Shown here piece after piece: positions 18,364-26,568 of a stretch of DNA of 41,994 nt (position 1 is its first letter; each line of letters begins with the position of its first letter). This stretch comes from Kosakonia oryziphila. GTDB taxonomy: Bacteria > Pseudomonadota > Gammaproteobacteria > Enterobacterales > Enterobacteriaceae. A model generated the notes under the pieces. The model was not told the origin of the DNA, did no database searches, and worked only from the letters and a program-made list of their open reading frames with translations. A program made the translations under genes and the position numbers. The DNA lies in NCBI RefSeq assembly GCF_900094795.1, contig NZ_FMBC01000042.1, positions 1 through 41,994 on the forward strand, written 5' to 3'.

Positions 18364-19538
18364 AAAAATCGGTTCATCAGTCGCTCTGGCGTTGGATTTG
18401 CGAACGCATCCTCGCGCTGGCGATCGGCTCTGTCATCATTATCGCGGTATGTATGTGGTTGCGTTACGCCGTGCAGGATTTCTGGGTGCTACACCATATG
18501 CCAGCCCCGGTGCGCACCGAGTTTATTGCCCTGAAAGACAACCCGCAACTCAACCCGTCGCGCTTCCACGATATTGTCGATACATGGTGGGGGCTGAGCT
18601 ATTCCACGCCCTCTATTGCCTCTGCGGACTGGATAATGGTCGCAGTATTGGTGCTGGTGATGATTCCCTTTATTGTCATTATGGGGCTTCGCTATGCGCG
18701 GCCATTGGCGCTGCAATTCAGCCGCTTGCGCGATGCAGCCGACGAAGTCACTCATGGGCAGTTTGGCAGCCAGGCGGAGCTGGTAAAAGAAGCGCCTGAA
18801 GAAATGGTGCGATTTGCCAGCGACTTTAACAGCATGACGCGCCAACTGGCGAGGTATGAGCGCGAGCTTCGGGCTTCGCATGTGGCAATGGCACATGAAC
18901 TGCGTTCGCCCCTGACGGCCGCTATTGGTCGTTTGCAGGGCATGCTGGATGGGGTGTTTGAACCCAGCGAAGCGCAACTGGGAATGGTCATGAAGCAGTT
19001 GCAGTATCTTAGCCGGCTGACAGATGAACTCCACCTACTATCACTGGCTGATGCGGGGCAGCTTACGCTTACGCTTCAGCCAGTGTCTCTGGCGGAACTG
19101 TTAAATGAGCGCGCGGCATGGCTGAAACCGCTGGCTGATAGTGCCGGTCTGACAATTACCGTTACCGCCAGTGCGCCTTCGATGTTCATCGGCGACGCAT
19201 TCCGCCTGGGGCAGATTTTTACCGTCTTGATGGAAAATGCACTGCGCTATGGGCGGCGGGACGGCCATTTATCCATCATTCTTCAACAACAGAATAACCT
19301 CTACCTGATTGATTTTGAGGATGACGGACCGGGTGTGGCAGCGGATTTTCTGCCGCTTATGTTTGAGCGCTTTACCCGCGCAGAAACGTCGCGAGCGCGA
19401 CATTCCGGCGGCAGCGGCCTTGGGCTCTCCATTGCTCGCGCCATCTGCCATGCACATGGCGGTAGCATCAGCGCTTCATTACCGGAAAAGGGCGGTCTGA
19501 AAGTTAGCATCCTGCTTCCCACAGATGCGGCGGGATAA
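18360..19538 (+). CDS. Two-component sensor histidine kinase
   Basis: This 392-residue inner-membrane kinase has transmembrane segments at about 17-36 and 91-111 enclosing a short periplasmic sensor loop of about 54 residues. A HAMP region (about 112-165) follows, then the HisKA dimerisation helix with H179 (MAHELRSPLTA) and an HATPase domain with N box MENALRYG, G1 box DDGPGV, F box FERFTRAE and G2 box GGSGLGLSIA. All catalytic elements are present. It is translationally coupled to the regulator (4-base overlap). The loop is too small for a folded ligand domain, so it may sense the membrane or a partner protein. The signal is unknown. Confidence 0.93.
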   Translation: MKKSVHQSLWRWICERILALAIGSVIIIAVCMWLRYAVQDFWVLHHMPAPVRTEFIALKDNPQLNPSRFHDIVDTWWGLSYSTPSIASADWIMVAVLVLVMIPFIVIMGLRYARPLALQFSRLRDAADEVTHGQFGSQAELVKEAPEEMVRFASDFNSMTRQLARYERELRASHVAMAHELRSPLTAAIGRLQGMLDGVFEPSEAQLGMVMKQLQYLSRLTDELHLLSLADAGQLTLTLQPVSLAELLNERAAWLKPLADSAGLTITVTASAPSMFIGDAFRLGQIFTVLMENALRYGRRDGHLSIILQQQNNLYLIDFEDDGPGVAADFLPLMFERFTRAETSRARHSGGSGLGLSIARAICHAHGGSISASLPEKGGLKVSILLPTDAAG

Positions 19539-19566
19539 TTCACATACTCTTGATGGATTCTTGACA
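19539..19566 (+). promoter_or_regulatory. Predicted response-regulator binding array before the pump genes
   Basis: Hexamers ATTCAC, CTTGAT and CTTGAC start at 19539, 19550 and 19561, an exact 11-bp period, and point towards the membrane-fusion gene. They share the CTTGAC core of the array upstream of the mipA-like gene. The array lies in the 93-base gap between the kinase and membrane-fusion genes, where an internal promoter would be placed. Confidence 0.55.
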
Positions 19567-19631
19567 AAAACTGGAGCGAATCTCGACGCAAGCCGGATTT
19601 AATGACGCCATTACCGATTCGGAGTGGCGTT

Positions 19632-20786
19632 ATGTCAGAACAGTTTTGCGATTATCTGCGTCAGAGCCTGCATCACCTTTTCACTACTGCGCGCACGATT
19701 TCCCTCTTTTCTCTGCTTCCGCTACTGCTTCTCGCAGCGGTTCTGCCGCTGTTGACAGGGTGCGGAGATAAACATAATGAAAAACCCGCGCCGCCAAGGC
19801 CCGTTCGTTATCAGGTTATCGGTACGGCATCCGCACATCCGGTAACAGTGCGCACAGGGGAGATCCGCGCCCATGATGAAACGGCGTTGGCTTTTCGCCT
19901 CGACGGACGAATGGTCAACCGCCTGGTTGATATTGGCGAGCGGGTGCATGCCGGGCAGGTGCTTGCCGCAATTGAAAGCGAGACAGGAAAAAACCAACTG
20001 ACCAGCGCCACCGCCGATGTGGAAAGCGCCCGAGCCGCCGAACGCGTTGCGGCACTTAATCTGAGCCGGATGCAAAAGCTCATGCCTTCCGGGGCCATCG
20101 CCCGCACTCAGCTTGATAGCGCTCGCGCCGACTGGCAGGCGGCGGCATCCCGCCTGAAAAGTAGTATCGCCGCAATGCATACCGCGCAGGAGAACCTGAC
20201 CTGGACCCAACTGACAGCGCCTGCCGAGGGGATCATCACTCACGTCAGCGCCTCGGCGGGGCAGGTGGTCAGCGCAGGGCAGACGATTTTCACGCTGGCT
20301 ACCAGCGATGCACGCGATGTAGTTTTTGATATTGCCGATCCGCAGCGTTTGCCTGTGCCATCGTCAAACGCACTGCAGTTTCCCGTGGCCTTGCTGACAA
20401 ATCCGTCCATCCGGGCCAGCGGAAAATTGCGTGACATTAGCCCGCAGGCCGATCCGCAGACCCGCACCTGGCAGGTCAGGGTGACGTTAGAGGCTCCGCC
20501 TGCGGCGATGGCGCTGGGCGCCAGCGCGAGTGTTGAGATATCGTCAGCGATGCCGGGCGGCTATACGGTACCTGTATCAGCGCTCAGCCGCCTTGGTGAT
20601 CAACCTGCGGTGTTTATTATAGACGGTCATGGACAGGCACAATTACGCGCGGTCACGCTGGCCGGATACTCTGCAACATCCGCCGTGATAGCTTCAGGCG
20701 TGGGCGTCGGCGACAAAGTCATCACCGCAGGCGTAAGCAAACTGCGCGCTGGTGAACCGGTAATTGCCGGGGAGTTGCAGCCATGA
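19632..20786 (+). CDS. RND efflux periplasmic adaptor (membrane fusion) lipoprotein
   Basis: The 384-residue HlyD/AcrA-family adaptor has a long N-terminal region with lipobox LTGC (Cys44), which predicts lipid anchoring with the body in the periplasm. A barrel-sandwich/lipoyl half follows (AFRLDGRMVNRLVDIGERVHAGQ), then a coiled-coil hairpin (about 115-175: TSATADVESARAAERVAAL and beyond), the second lipoyl half (LTAPAEGIITHVSASAGQVV), a beta-barrel and a membrane-proximal domain. The start at 19632 follows GGAG; an earlier in-frame ATG 30 bases upstream has no ribosome site. It overlaps the pump gene by ATGA. It links an RND pump to an outer-membrane channel; no channel gene lies nearby, so a shared TolC-type protein is likely. 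Confidence 0.9.
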   Translation: MSEQFCDYLRQSLHHLFTTARTISLFSLLPLLLLAAVLPLLTGCGDKHNEKPAPPRPVRYQVIGTASAHPVTVRTGEIRAHDETALAFRLDGRMVNRLVDIGERVHAGQVLAAIESETGKNQLTSATADVESARAAERVAALNLSRMQKLMPSGAIARTQLDSARADWQAAASRLKSSIAAMHTAQENLTWTQLTAPAEGIITHVSASAGQVVSAGQTIFTLATSDARDVVFDIADPQRLPVPSSNALQFPVALLTNPSIRASGKLRDISPQADPQTRTWQVRVTLEAPPAAMALGASASVEISSAMPGGYTVPVSALSRLGDQPAVFIIDGHGQAQLRAVTLAGYSATSAVIASGVGVGDKVITAGVSKLRAGEPVIAGELQP

Positions 20787-23700
20787 GGCCTGTTGAACCG
20801 CGCTTTAATCTTTCTGCCTGGGCGCTGGAACATCAGCAACTGGTAAGCTTTTTTATGCTGCTTATTATCGCGACCGGTGTGCTGTGTTACGAAAACTTAC
20901 CGCGTAATGAAGATCCGGCCTTTACAATCAAAACGGCGGTGGTCTCTGCCCAGTGGCCCGGTGCCACGGTTGCCGATACAACACGACTTGTTACCGATGT
21001 GCTGGAGAAGAAACTCCAGGAGATCCCGCGTCTCGATTATATCAAAAGCGAAACCCGGGCCGGCAGCGCAGTTATCTATGTCAATCTACGCGACGATACG
21101 CCGCCGCGGCAGGTGCCGGACATCTGGTATCAGATCCGCAAAAAAATGCAGGATATTACCCCTTCGCTGCCTCAGGGCGTGCAAGGCCCGGCGGTGAATG
21201 ATGAGTTTGATGACACCTTTGGCACAATTTATGGCTTCACGGCGGAGGGTTATAGTGCGCGTGAACTGCGCGATCACGTGGAGGAGATCTGCCGCAGCCT
21301 GATGTCGCTTCCGGACATGGGCAAAATGACCCTGCTGGGTGAACAGCAGGAGCAGATAGTGATTGCCTTTTCGCCCCGGCAACTGGCGGGGATGAGGCTA
21401 GATATCCAGCAGGTGAGCGATGCGTTAGCCGCGCAAAATGCCGTCGAACCGGCCGGGACTCTTCGTACTGGCAAAGATATTGTCGCGCTGCGCGTCAGCG
21501 GTGCGCTGACCAGCGAGGAGAGTCTACGGGCGGTCACTCTGCATATCAATGACCGCTATATTCCGCTGACCGATATTGCTACTGTGAGCCGCCAGATTGC
21601 CGAGCCGCCTGCGCCAGTGTTTCGCGTCAACGGCCAGCCAGCGATCGGATTGGCCATTTCAATGGCCGCCACCGGCAATATGTTGCATTTCGGTCAGGCA
21701 TTGAACGCAAGAATGGCAGAGGTTAAAACGCAACTGCCCCATGGCATTGAGATGGTGAAGGTGGCAGACCAGTCGGAGGTGGTGAGCGACGCGGTCAGCG
21801 GCTTTGTGCGGGTGCTTGTTGAGGCCGTGCTGATTGTGCTTGCAGTCTCATTTGTTTCGCTGGGGATTCGCGCGGGGCTGGTGGTTGCCGCCGCAATACC
21901 GTTAGTACTGGCGATGACCTTTGCCGGGATGATGCTGGCCGGAATTGGGTTGCAGCGCATTTCTCTGGGGGCGCTGATTATTGCGCTGGGATTGCTGGTG
22001 GATGACGCGATGATCACCGTCGAAACCATGGTTTCCCGACTGGAAGCTGGTGAGTCGCGCAAAAGCGCCGCTACCTATGCATTCAAAACCACGGCGTTTC
22101 CTATGCTCACCGGAACGCTGGTGATGATCGCTGGTTTTATCCCCGTTGGCTTTGCCGCCAGCAGCGCCGGAGAATACTGCTTTTCCCTGTTTGCGGTAGT
22201 GTTGATTGCCTTACTCTGCTCCTGGGTAGTCGCTATACTCTTTTCACCGTTGACAGGTGCCTGGTTGCTGCCAGCCCAAATCAATGGGCGCAATCGCGGC
22301 GCGGGGCGGTTGGCGCGTGCATATCGGGTTTTGTTGGTGTGTGTGCTACGTCACCGTTTATCGACCTTGATGATTGCCGTTGCCGCACTGGTGCTGGCGG
22401 GGATCGGTACACGCTGGATGCAGGGAGAATTTTTCCCGGCCTCGGATCGTCCGGAGTTGTTGGTCAGCCTGGCTCTGCCGGCAAATGCCCCTCAGTCTGA
22501 AACAGAGCGGCAGGCGGAGCGTCTGGAAAAAGCGCTCAAGGGTAATGCGGATATTGATCACTACACCACGTATGTCGGTTCCGGCGCGGTGCGTTTTTAT
22601 CTGCCGATGGATGTGCTGCTGGATAATGAAAATACCGCGCAACTGGTGGTAGTGGCGAAAAATATGACGGCGAGGGAGCGTCTGCACAAGCAACTGACGA
22701 CGCTGCTTGCCAACCAGTTCGCCGATCTGACAACCCGAGTTTCACCGCTCGAGTTAGGGCCGCCCGTTGGCTGGCCGGTAAAATACCGGGTGAGCGGGCC
22801 GAATTATGCACAGGTACAACGGGTTGCGCATCGTCTGGCAGCAGAAATAGGCACGTCATCACTGACTCGCGAAGTGAATCTGACCGCCGGCGAGCCGGAG
22901 AGAATGATTGCGCTTCAGGTCAACCAGACGGCAGCGCGGGCGGCAGGAGTTTCCTCAGAAAGCATCGCGCAGATGCTGAATACCGTCTGGTCCGGCAGCA
23001 CGGTGACCACGGTGCGTGATAACGATCGTCTGGTCGGGGTTGTGTTGCGCGGCAATGATCGCGAACGGCTGGATTTTGGCACGCTGTCGACGTTGATGTT
23101 ACCTACCGCAAAGGGCACAAAAATTCCACTGAGCGAAGTCGCTACGTTAGCCTGGGGGGTGGACGATCCGGTTATCTGGCGTCGCCAGCGCCTGCCCGTT
23201 ATCACGGTTCAGACTGATCTGGCGCCCGGCGTGCGTGCTGAAAGCGTGTCGGCTGGCCTGCGTCCAACAGTGGATAAACTGCGTGCGCAATTGCCTGCCG
23301 GGTACCGAATCGAAGAAGGCGGGACGGCGGCTGAATCCGATAAAGGGAACCGTTCGGTGTATGCGGTGCTGCCGGTAACGTTTATCGTCATGCTGACGTT
23401 GTTAATGCTTCAGTTGCAGCGTTTTTCCCGCATGCTGCTTGCGTTGCTGATGGCCCCTTTTGCGCTGCCGGGGATTGTTCTGGCGATGTTGCCGACGGGA
23501 ACTCCGATGGGTTTTGTAGCATTGCTGGGGGTGATTGCGCTGGCGGGGATGATTATTCGCAACGCGGTAATTTTGATCAGCGAAGTGGATAGCAATCTGG
23601 CACAGGGGATGGCCACAAACGAAGCCATTGTGGCGGCAACAGAGCATCGGGCTCGCCCCATAATGTTGACCGCTTGCGCCGCTATCCTCGGGATGATCCC

Positions 23701-23872
23701 TATCTCGCATCAGGTGTTCTGGGGGCCGATGGCCTACGCGATTATTGGCGGGCTGATTATGGCCACGCTGGTCACGCTGACCGTGTTACCCGCCGCCTTC
23801 AGCCTGCTTCTGGGGTGTGGCGGAACGCCGCCATTAGCCCATTCAGGCTATCAGAGAAAATCTGGCCGATAA
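20783..23872 (+). CDS. RND-family efflux transporter
   Basis: The 1029 residues form a full-length proton-driven inner-membrane pump of the RND type, with two repeats of TM helix, large periplasmic loop and six helices. TM4 carries the proton-relay pair D407-D408 in GLLVDDAMITVETM, at the same numbering as AcrB. In TM10 the position of AcrB Lys940 is Arg926 (IIRNAVILISE), a substitution seen in the branch of smaller single-adaptor pumps. This branch includes TriC- and MexK-like pumps, as far as I recognise. The N-terminus PRFNLSAWALEHQQLVSFFML fits the same branch. It is the last gene of the regulator-kinase-MFP-RND unit. Drug, detergent or lipid substrates cannot be told from sequence. The 266 bases after it hold no gene or clear terminator. 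Confidence 0.92.
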   Translation: MRPVEPRFNLSAWALEHQQLVSFFMLLIIATGVLCYENLPRNEDPAFTIKTAVVSAQWPGATVADTTRLVTDVLEKKLQEIPRLDYIKSETRAGSAVIYVNLRDDTPPRQVPDIWYQIRKKMQDITPSLPQGVQGPAVNDEFDDTFGTIYGFTAEGYSARELRDHVEEICRSLMSLPDMGKMTLLGEQQEQIVIAFSPRQLAGMRLDIQQVSDALAAQNAVEPAGTLRTGKDIVALRVSGALTSEESLRAVTLHINDRYIPLTDIATVSRQIAEPPAPVFRVNGQPAIGLAISMAATGNMLHFGQALNARMAEVKTQLPHGIEMVKVADQSEVVSDAVSGFVRVLVEAVLIVLAVSFVSLGIRAGLVVAAAIPLVLAMTFAGMMLAGIGLQRISLGALIIALGLLVDDAMITVETMVSRLEAGESRKSAATYAFKTTAFPMLTGTLVMIAGFIPVGFAASSAGEYCFSLFAVVLIALLCSWVVAILFSPLTGAWLLPAQINGRNRGAGRLARAYRVLLVCVLRHRLSTLMIAVAALVLAGIGTRWMQGEFFPASDRPELLVSLALPANAPQSETERQAERLEKALKGNADIDHYTTYVGSGAVRFYLPMDVLLDNENTAQLVVVAKNMTARERLHKQLTTLLANQFADLTTRVSPLELGPPVGWPVKYRVSGPNYAQVQRVAHRLAAEIGTSSLTREVNLTAGEPERMIALQVNQTAARAAGVSSESIAQMLNTVWSGSTVTTVRDNDRLVGVVLRGNDRERLDFGTLSTLMLPTAKGTKIPLSEVATLAWGVDDPVIWRRQRLPVITVQTDLAPGVRAESVSAGLRPTVDKLRAQLPAGYRIEEGGTAAESDKGNRSVYAVLPVTFIVMLTLLMLQLQRFSRMLLALLMAPFALPGIVLAMLPTGTPMGFVALLGVIALAGMIIRNAVILISEVDSNLAQGMATNEAIVAATEHRARPIMLTACAAILGMIPISHQVFWGPMAYAIIGGLIMATLVTLTVLPAAFSLLLGCGGTPPLAHSGYQRKSGR

Positions 23873-24138
23873 CTAAAAACCGGCGTATACCGGAAGTGGG
23901 GCGGGTGAAAGCAGAGACGGTCTCTCTTTGCCCGCTGGCCGACTCCCATTCAACCGCGCGGCCGTGAGCCTGACTCCAGGCGAAAAAAATCAATCAACAA
24001 GCGCATTGCCGGTGTCATAAAAGTGTTGCACGATAGTTAAAAAAAACGGGTGAGCACATCTTGCGCAGCTATTATTCAGCAATGATGTTTTGCTTGTAAA
24101 AAAATAAACGGGCATGGTAATCCATAGCCCGTTGATAT

Positions 24139-25086
24139 TTATTTGAGCGCTAATAAATGCATCTTTTCCGTCACATCATCCAGTAATTCAAAACGACGGC
24201 GATATTCTGCACGTTTTTTACTGGCGATGCTTTCCAGCGACTTCCGCGAAAAAGTTAGCGGCAAACGCCAGCGCCAGGCATTATCTTTTACCCCTTCAAT
24301 AGAGGCCCAAAATTCATCATAGCTGGCATGGAAATGTCGCCCCTTGCTCAGGCGATAACGTAGCGCGCGGAAGACATGCCCGTTATCACTTACGCCATAG
24401 ATTGCTGAAACGCCGGTCAGCGTGGCGAGCTGGCTCAGTACTTCAAGGGCGATTTTTTTCGGGAATACGCCGTGGCAGGCGCGGGTCGCCAGTTTAATCA
24501 CCTCGTGGCTGACCTCTTTGCGCGGGCCTTGCAGACCGCCAATGACCAGAATTTGCTGCCCCTTTTCGCTGATAACGCTGAACGTTGCGCTGGCCAACAA
24601 CGTATTGTCGCCATCGAACAACCAGAGTGTGCTTTCCCCTTCGCGCTCCGCTTTGCTGGCGTTAGAAGCATATACCGTGAAATGCGTATCATCTTTCCCC
24701 ATAAATTCAAGGATCTGCGTGGGTTCAGTCGCACTGAGGGCGGCAGCCAGTTGTGGCGGCACGTTATTATCAAGCCAGTGGTAGTGGTTGATAATGGCAT
24801 CAGCGCGCTGCGAGGCATGTAAACCGCGCGTCAGATACTGACGGTGCGATTTACTCGGCAGTGTGATTTGGGTCGCCAGCAGTTGGTCGAAATCCGGGCG
24901 GCGGGAAAGCGCATTAAGCATGCGGTTAGTTGCGGACCAGAACAGTAGCGAACGTAGCAGAAACTTAAGGCGATACTCGCGCTTTTTCCAGATGGGGCCT
25001 GGTACAAGGCGGCCACTCACCAAATCGCTAATAATGTGTGCATTATTATTTTGTTTAAGTTCTGTTGGATGACTAATATTCGACAC
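24139..25086 (-). CDS. VirK/YbjX-family protein (DUF535)
   Basis: The 315-residue protein belongs to the family of Shigella/Salmonella VirK and E. coli YbjX: ILVIGGLQGPR, TRACHGVFPKKIALEVL, IYGVSDNGHVFRALRYR and YDEFWASIEG are its landmarks. Members are cytoplasmic or membrane-associated proteins of unclear biochemistry, linked in Salmonella to PhoP control, peptide resistance and virulence. The start is GTG at 25084-25086, with the Shine-Dalgarno AGAGG nine bases before it. That AGAGG is buried in a 30-base hairpin (separate entry). It is a single gene oriented against the RND operon, with 179 bases of AT-rich DNA to pphA. Confidence 0.9.
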   Translation of the reverse strand: MSNISHPTELKQNNNAHIISDLVSGRLVPGPIWKKREYRLKFLLRSLLFWSATNRMLNALSRRPDFDQLLATQITLPSKSHRQYLTRGLHASQRADAIINHYHWLDNNVPPQLAAALSATEPTQILEFMGKDDTHFTVYASNASKAEREGESTLWLFDGDNTLLASATFSVISEKGQQILVIGGLQGPRKEVSHEVIKLATRACHGVFPKKIALEVLSQLATLTGVSAIYGVSDNGHVFRALRYRLSKGRHFHASYDEFWASIEGVKDNAWRWRLPLTFSRKSLESIASKKRAEYRRRFELLDDVTEKMHLLALK

Positions 25087-25095
25087 GGTAAGTGG

Positions 25096-25125
25096 CCTCT
25101 AAATAATGTATTAACATTTTAGAGG
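25096..25125 (-). promoter_or_regulatory. Leader hairpin covering the virK-like ribosome site
   Basis: In the mRNA sense the 30 bases fold as CCTCTAA pairing with TTAGAGG, continued by AATGT pairing with ACATT around the tetraloop TAAT, with a two-base bulge. The 3' arm contains AGAGG, the only Shine-Dalgarno candidate, nine bases before the GTG start. The stem is AU-rich and imperfect, as in translational switches such as RNA thermometers. The DNA dyad could instead be an operator. Confidence 0.55.
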
Positions 25126-25250
25126 TATGGAAAATACAAATTAATAGGCCCCTTTTTTTTATTTCGCTTTCATTTAACCTTTATTTAAGTAACGAGCTGT
25201 ATGCAATTGTTACGCCATCTGTCAAGGATTTTCCTATACTCAAAAAAAGC

Positions 25251-25261
25251 GGGGGGGGGGG
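25251..25261 (+). repeat. Poly-G tract immediately before pphA
   Basis: Eleven consecutive G residues preceded by a run of seven A residues and GC lie four bases (AATC) before the pphA ATG. Its 3' end is the only possible ribosome-binding sequence. Tracts of this length are rare in enteric genomes and prone to slippage in replication and in sequencing. Confidence 0.85.
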
Positions 25262-25265
25262 AATC

Positions 25266-25910
25266 ATGTATCAACGTCTTGATGGAGAGTGCTGGCGGCA
25301 TATCTGGTTGGTTGGCGATCTGCACGGTTGCCACCAGCGCCTAATGCAGGCGTTGCGCGAGCGCCATTTTGATCCCTATCAGGATCTGCTGGTGTGTGTG
25401 GGGGATTTAATCGATCGCGGGCCGGATAGTCTTCGCTGCCTGGCACTGCTCAAAAAGCACTGGTTTAAGACCGTGCGTGGTAATCATGAGCAGATGGCGA
25501 TTGACGCCCTGCGTTTTGGCGATATGGCGATGTGGCAACTTAATGGCGGTAGCTGGTTTAGCGCCCTCAACGAAGCTGAACAGCAAGAAGCGCTGGCAGC
25601 GCTGCGCACCTGCGCTGAATTACCTTATATTCTGGAACTACGTTGCGGCGGCGCGGTGAACGTCATCGCGCATGCGGATTACCCGGCTGAAGAATACCAG
25701 TGGGAGCAAGCCGTGGACGGCGAATCGGTACTGTGGCGCCGCGACAGGCTCAACCAGTGGTTGGCAGGAAAAGGGCAGCGTATTGCGGGGGCCGATCATT
25801 TCTGGTTTGGTCATACGCCGCTGAAAGCGCGCGTTGACAGACAAAACCAACACTACATCGATACCGGTGCCGTCTTCGGCGGTGAGTTAACGCTGGTGCA
25901 GTTACAGTAG
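25266..25910 (+). CDS. pphA: Serine/threonine protein phosphatase 1 (PphA/PrpA)
   Basis: This metallophosphoesterase of the PPP type in E. coli takes part in signalling of misfolded proteins through the Cpx pathway and is heat-inducible. The 214 residues carry the complete PPP signature: GDLHGC (D18, H20), VGDLIDRGPDS, VRGNHEQ, AHADYP and FGHTPL, the residues binding the two metals and phosphate. The end DTGAVFGGELTLVQLQ matches E. coli. The N-terminus is a few residues shorter than E. coli PphA (218). The start sits directly behind an 11-G tract. It ends one base before the end of convergent yebW. Confidence 0.94.
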   Translation: MYQRLDGECWRHIWLVGDLHGCHQRLMQALRERHFDPYQDLLVCVGDLIDRGPDSLRCLALLKKHWFKTVRGNHEQMAIDALRFGDMAMWQLNGGSWFSALNEAEQQEALAALRTCAELPYILELRCGGAVNVIAHADYPAEEYQWEQAVDGESVLWRRDRLNQWLAGKGQRIAGADHFWFGHTPLKARVDRQNQHYIDTGAVFGGELTLVQLQ

Positions 25911-26102
25911 CTAAAAATCGCTGAATTCATTGGCCGGGTGCCAGAAACCATCAATAAACTCTTCGATGGGAAAACAACCGCCATAGCGTATGCGTTGATT
26001 GTCCATGGCGACAAGACACTGCTGCTCCGTATTAAACACATCGACTACGATGTCGTCACATCCACCGTCCAGGTAGCAAACGAATAAGACCAGCGCGAAC
26101 AT
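25911..26102 (-). CDS. yebW: Small protein YebW
   Basis: The 63-residue protein starts MFALVLFVCYLDGGCDDIVVDV and ends FWHPANEFSDF, matching E. coli YebW, including the four cysteines and CFPIEEFIDGFW. The N-terminus is hydrophobic and may target the envelope. The function is unknown. It directly abuts the end of pphA on the other strand (stop codons adjacent). Confidence 0.92.
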   Translation of the reverse strand: MFALVLFVCYLDGGCDDIVVDVFNTEQQCLVAMDNQRIRYGGCFPIEEFIDGFWHPANEFSDF

Positions 26103-26185
26103 TTCATCCCTCGGTTCTGTACTCTGTACAACGTAACGCTAAGTGTAGGGGATTAATTCAGGCAGGGGAAATCAGGCGAGTAAAT

Positions 26186-26206
26186 AACCCGTCTTATGGA
26201 CGGGTT
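26186..26206 (-). terminator. Candidate terminator after yebV
   Basis: AACCCGTC and GACGGGTT pair perfectly around a five-base loop, 10 bases beyond the yebV stop. On the minus strand it is followed only by ATTTA, so the T tract is weak. It may work as a weak terminator or a 3' stabilising hairpin. Confidence 0.5.
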
Positions 26207-26215
26207 TCCATTGGA

Positions 26216-26455
26216 TCAGGCAAGGCGCATAACCCAGGTGTCAGATTGTTGATCGTAGTGCTCGCGATAAAGAACCGAATGTTCGCCGTTAAGGAGCGCG
26301 GGAATGCTGGTGTCCGCGTCCCAGGCATCAAGCTGCATACATAAATCCGGATCGGAACTACAGGGGATATGTAACGTTCGCTCCCCCTGATTTTCTCCCT
26401 GCAACTCGGCATCATCAATTTCGAATGTGCCAATGCGCACGCTGGCTTTCGTCAT
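26216..26455 (-). CDS. yebV: Small conserved protein YebV
   Basis: The 79-residue cytoplasmic protein of unknown role is closely related to E. coli YebV (78 residues): VRIGTFEIDDAEL, IPCSSDPDLCMQLDAWDADTS and IPALLNGEHSVLYREHYDQQSD are conserved (longest block residues about 31-72). I chose the ATG at 26455 because GGAGAG lies upstream and homology begins there; the frame stays open 39 codons further upstream without conservation. It follows rsmF on the same strand after 113 bases. Confidence 0.93.
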   Translation of the reverse strand: MTKASVRIGTFEIDDAELQGENQGERTLHIPCSSDPDLCMQLDAWDADTSIPALLNGEHSVLYREHYDQQSDTWVMRLA

Positions 26456-26568
26456 AATGCTCTCCGTGAACGTTGAAATGTGGTACGACCAGTATGACCG
26501 CCCAAATTTCAGCCTGGTACAACATGGAGAAAGTTGCCAGTCAGAAGGTGCGATTTTTTTGTGCGCCG

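Noticed and set aside
23873..24138. Hidden gene or terminator after the RND pump
   Set aside because: No frame with a ribosome site and no hairpin with T tract could be supported in these 266 bases.
25126..25200. PhoP box for the virK-like gene
   Set aside because: GGTTAA is present on the minus strand but no second hexamer at the required 11-bp distance.
25201..25240. Sigma-70 promoter TTGTTA/TATACT before pphA
   Set aside because: The two elements are 22 bases apart, too far for a normal promoter.
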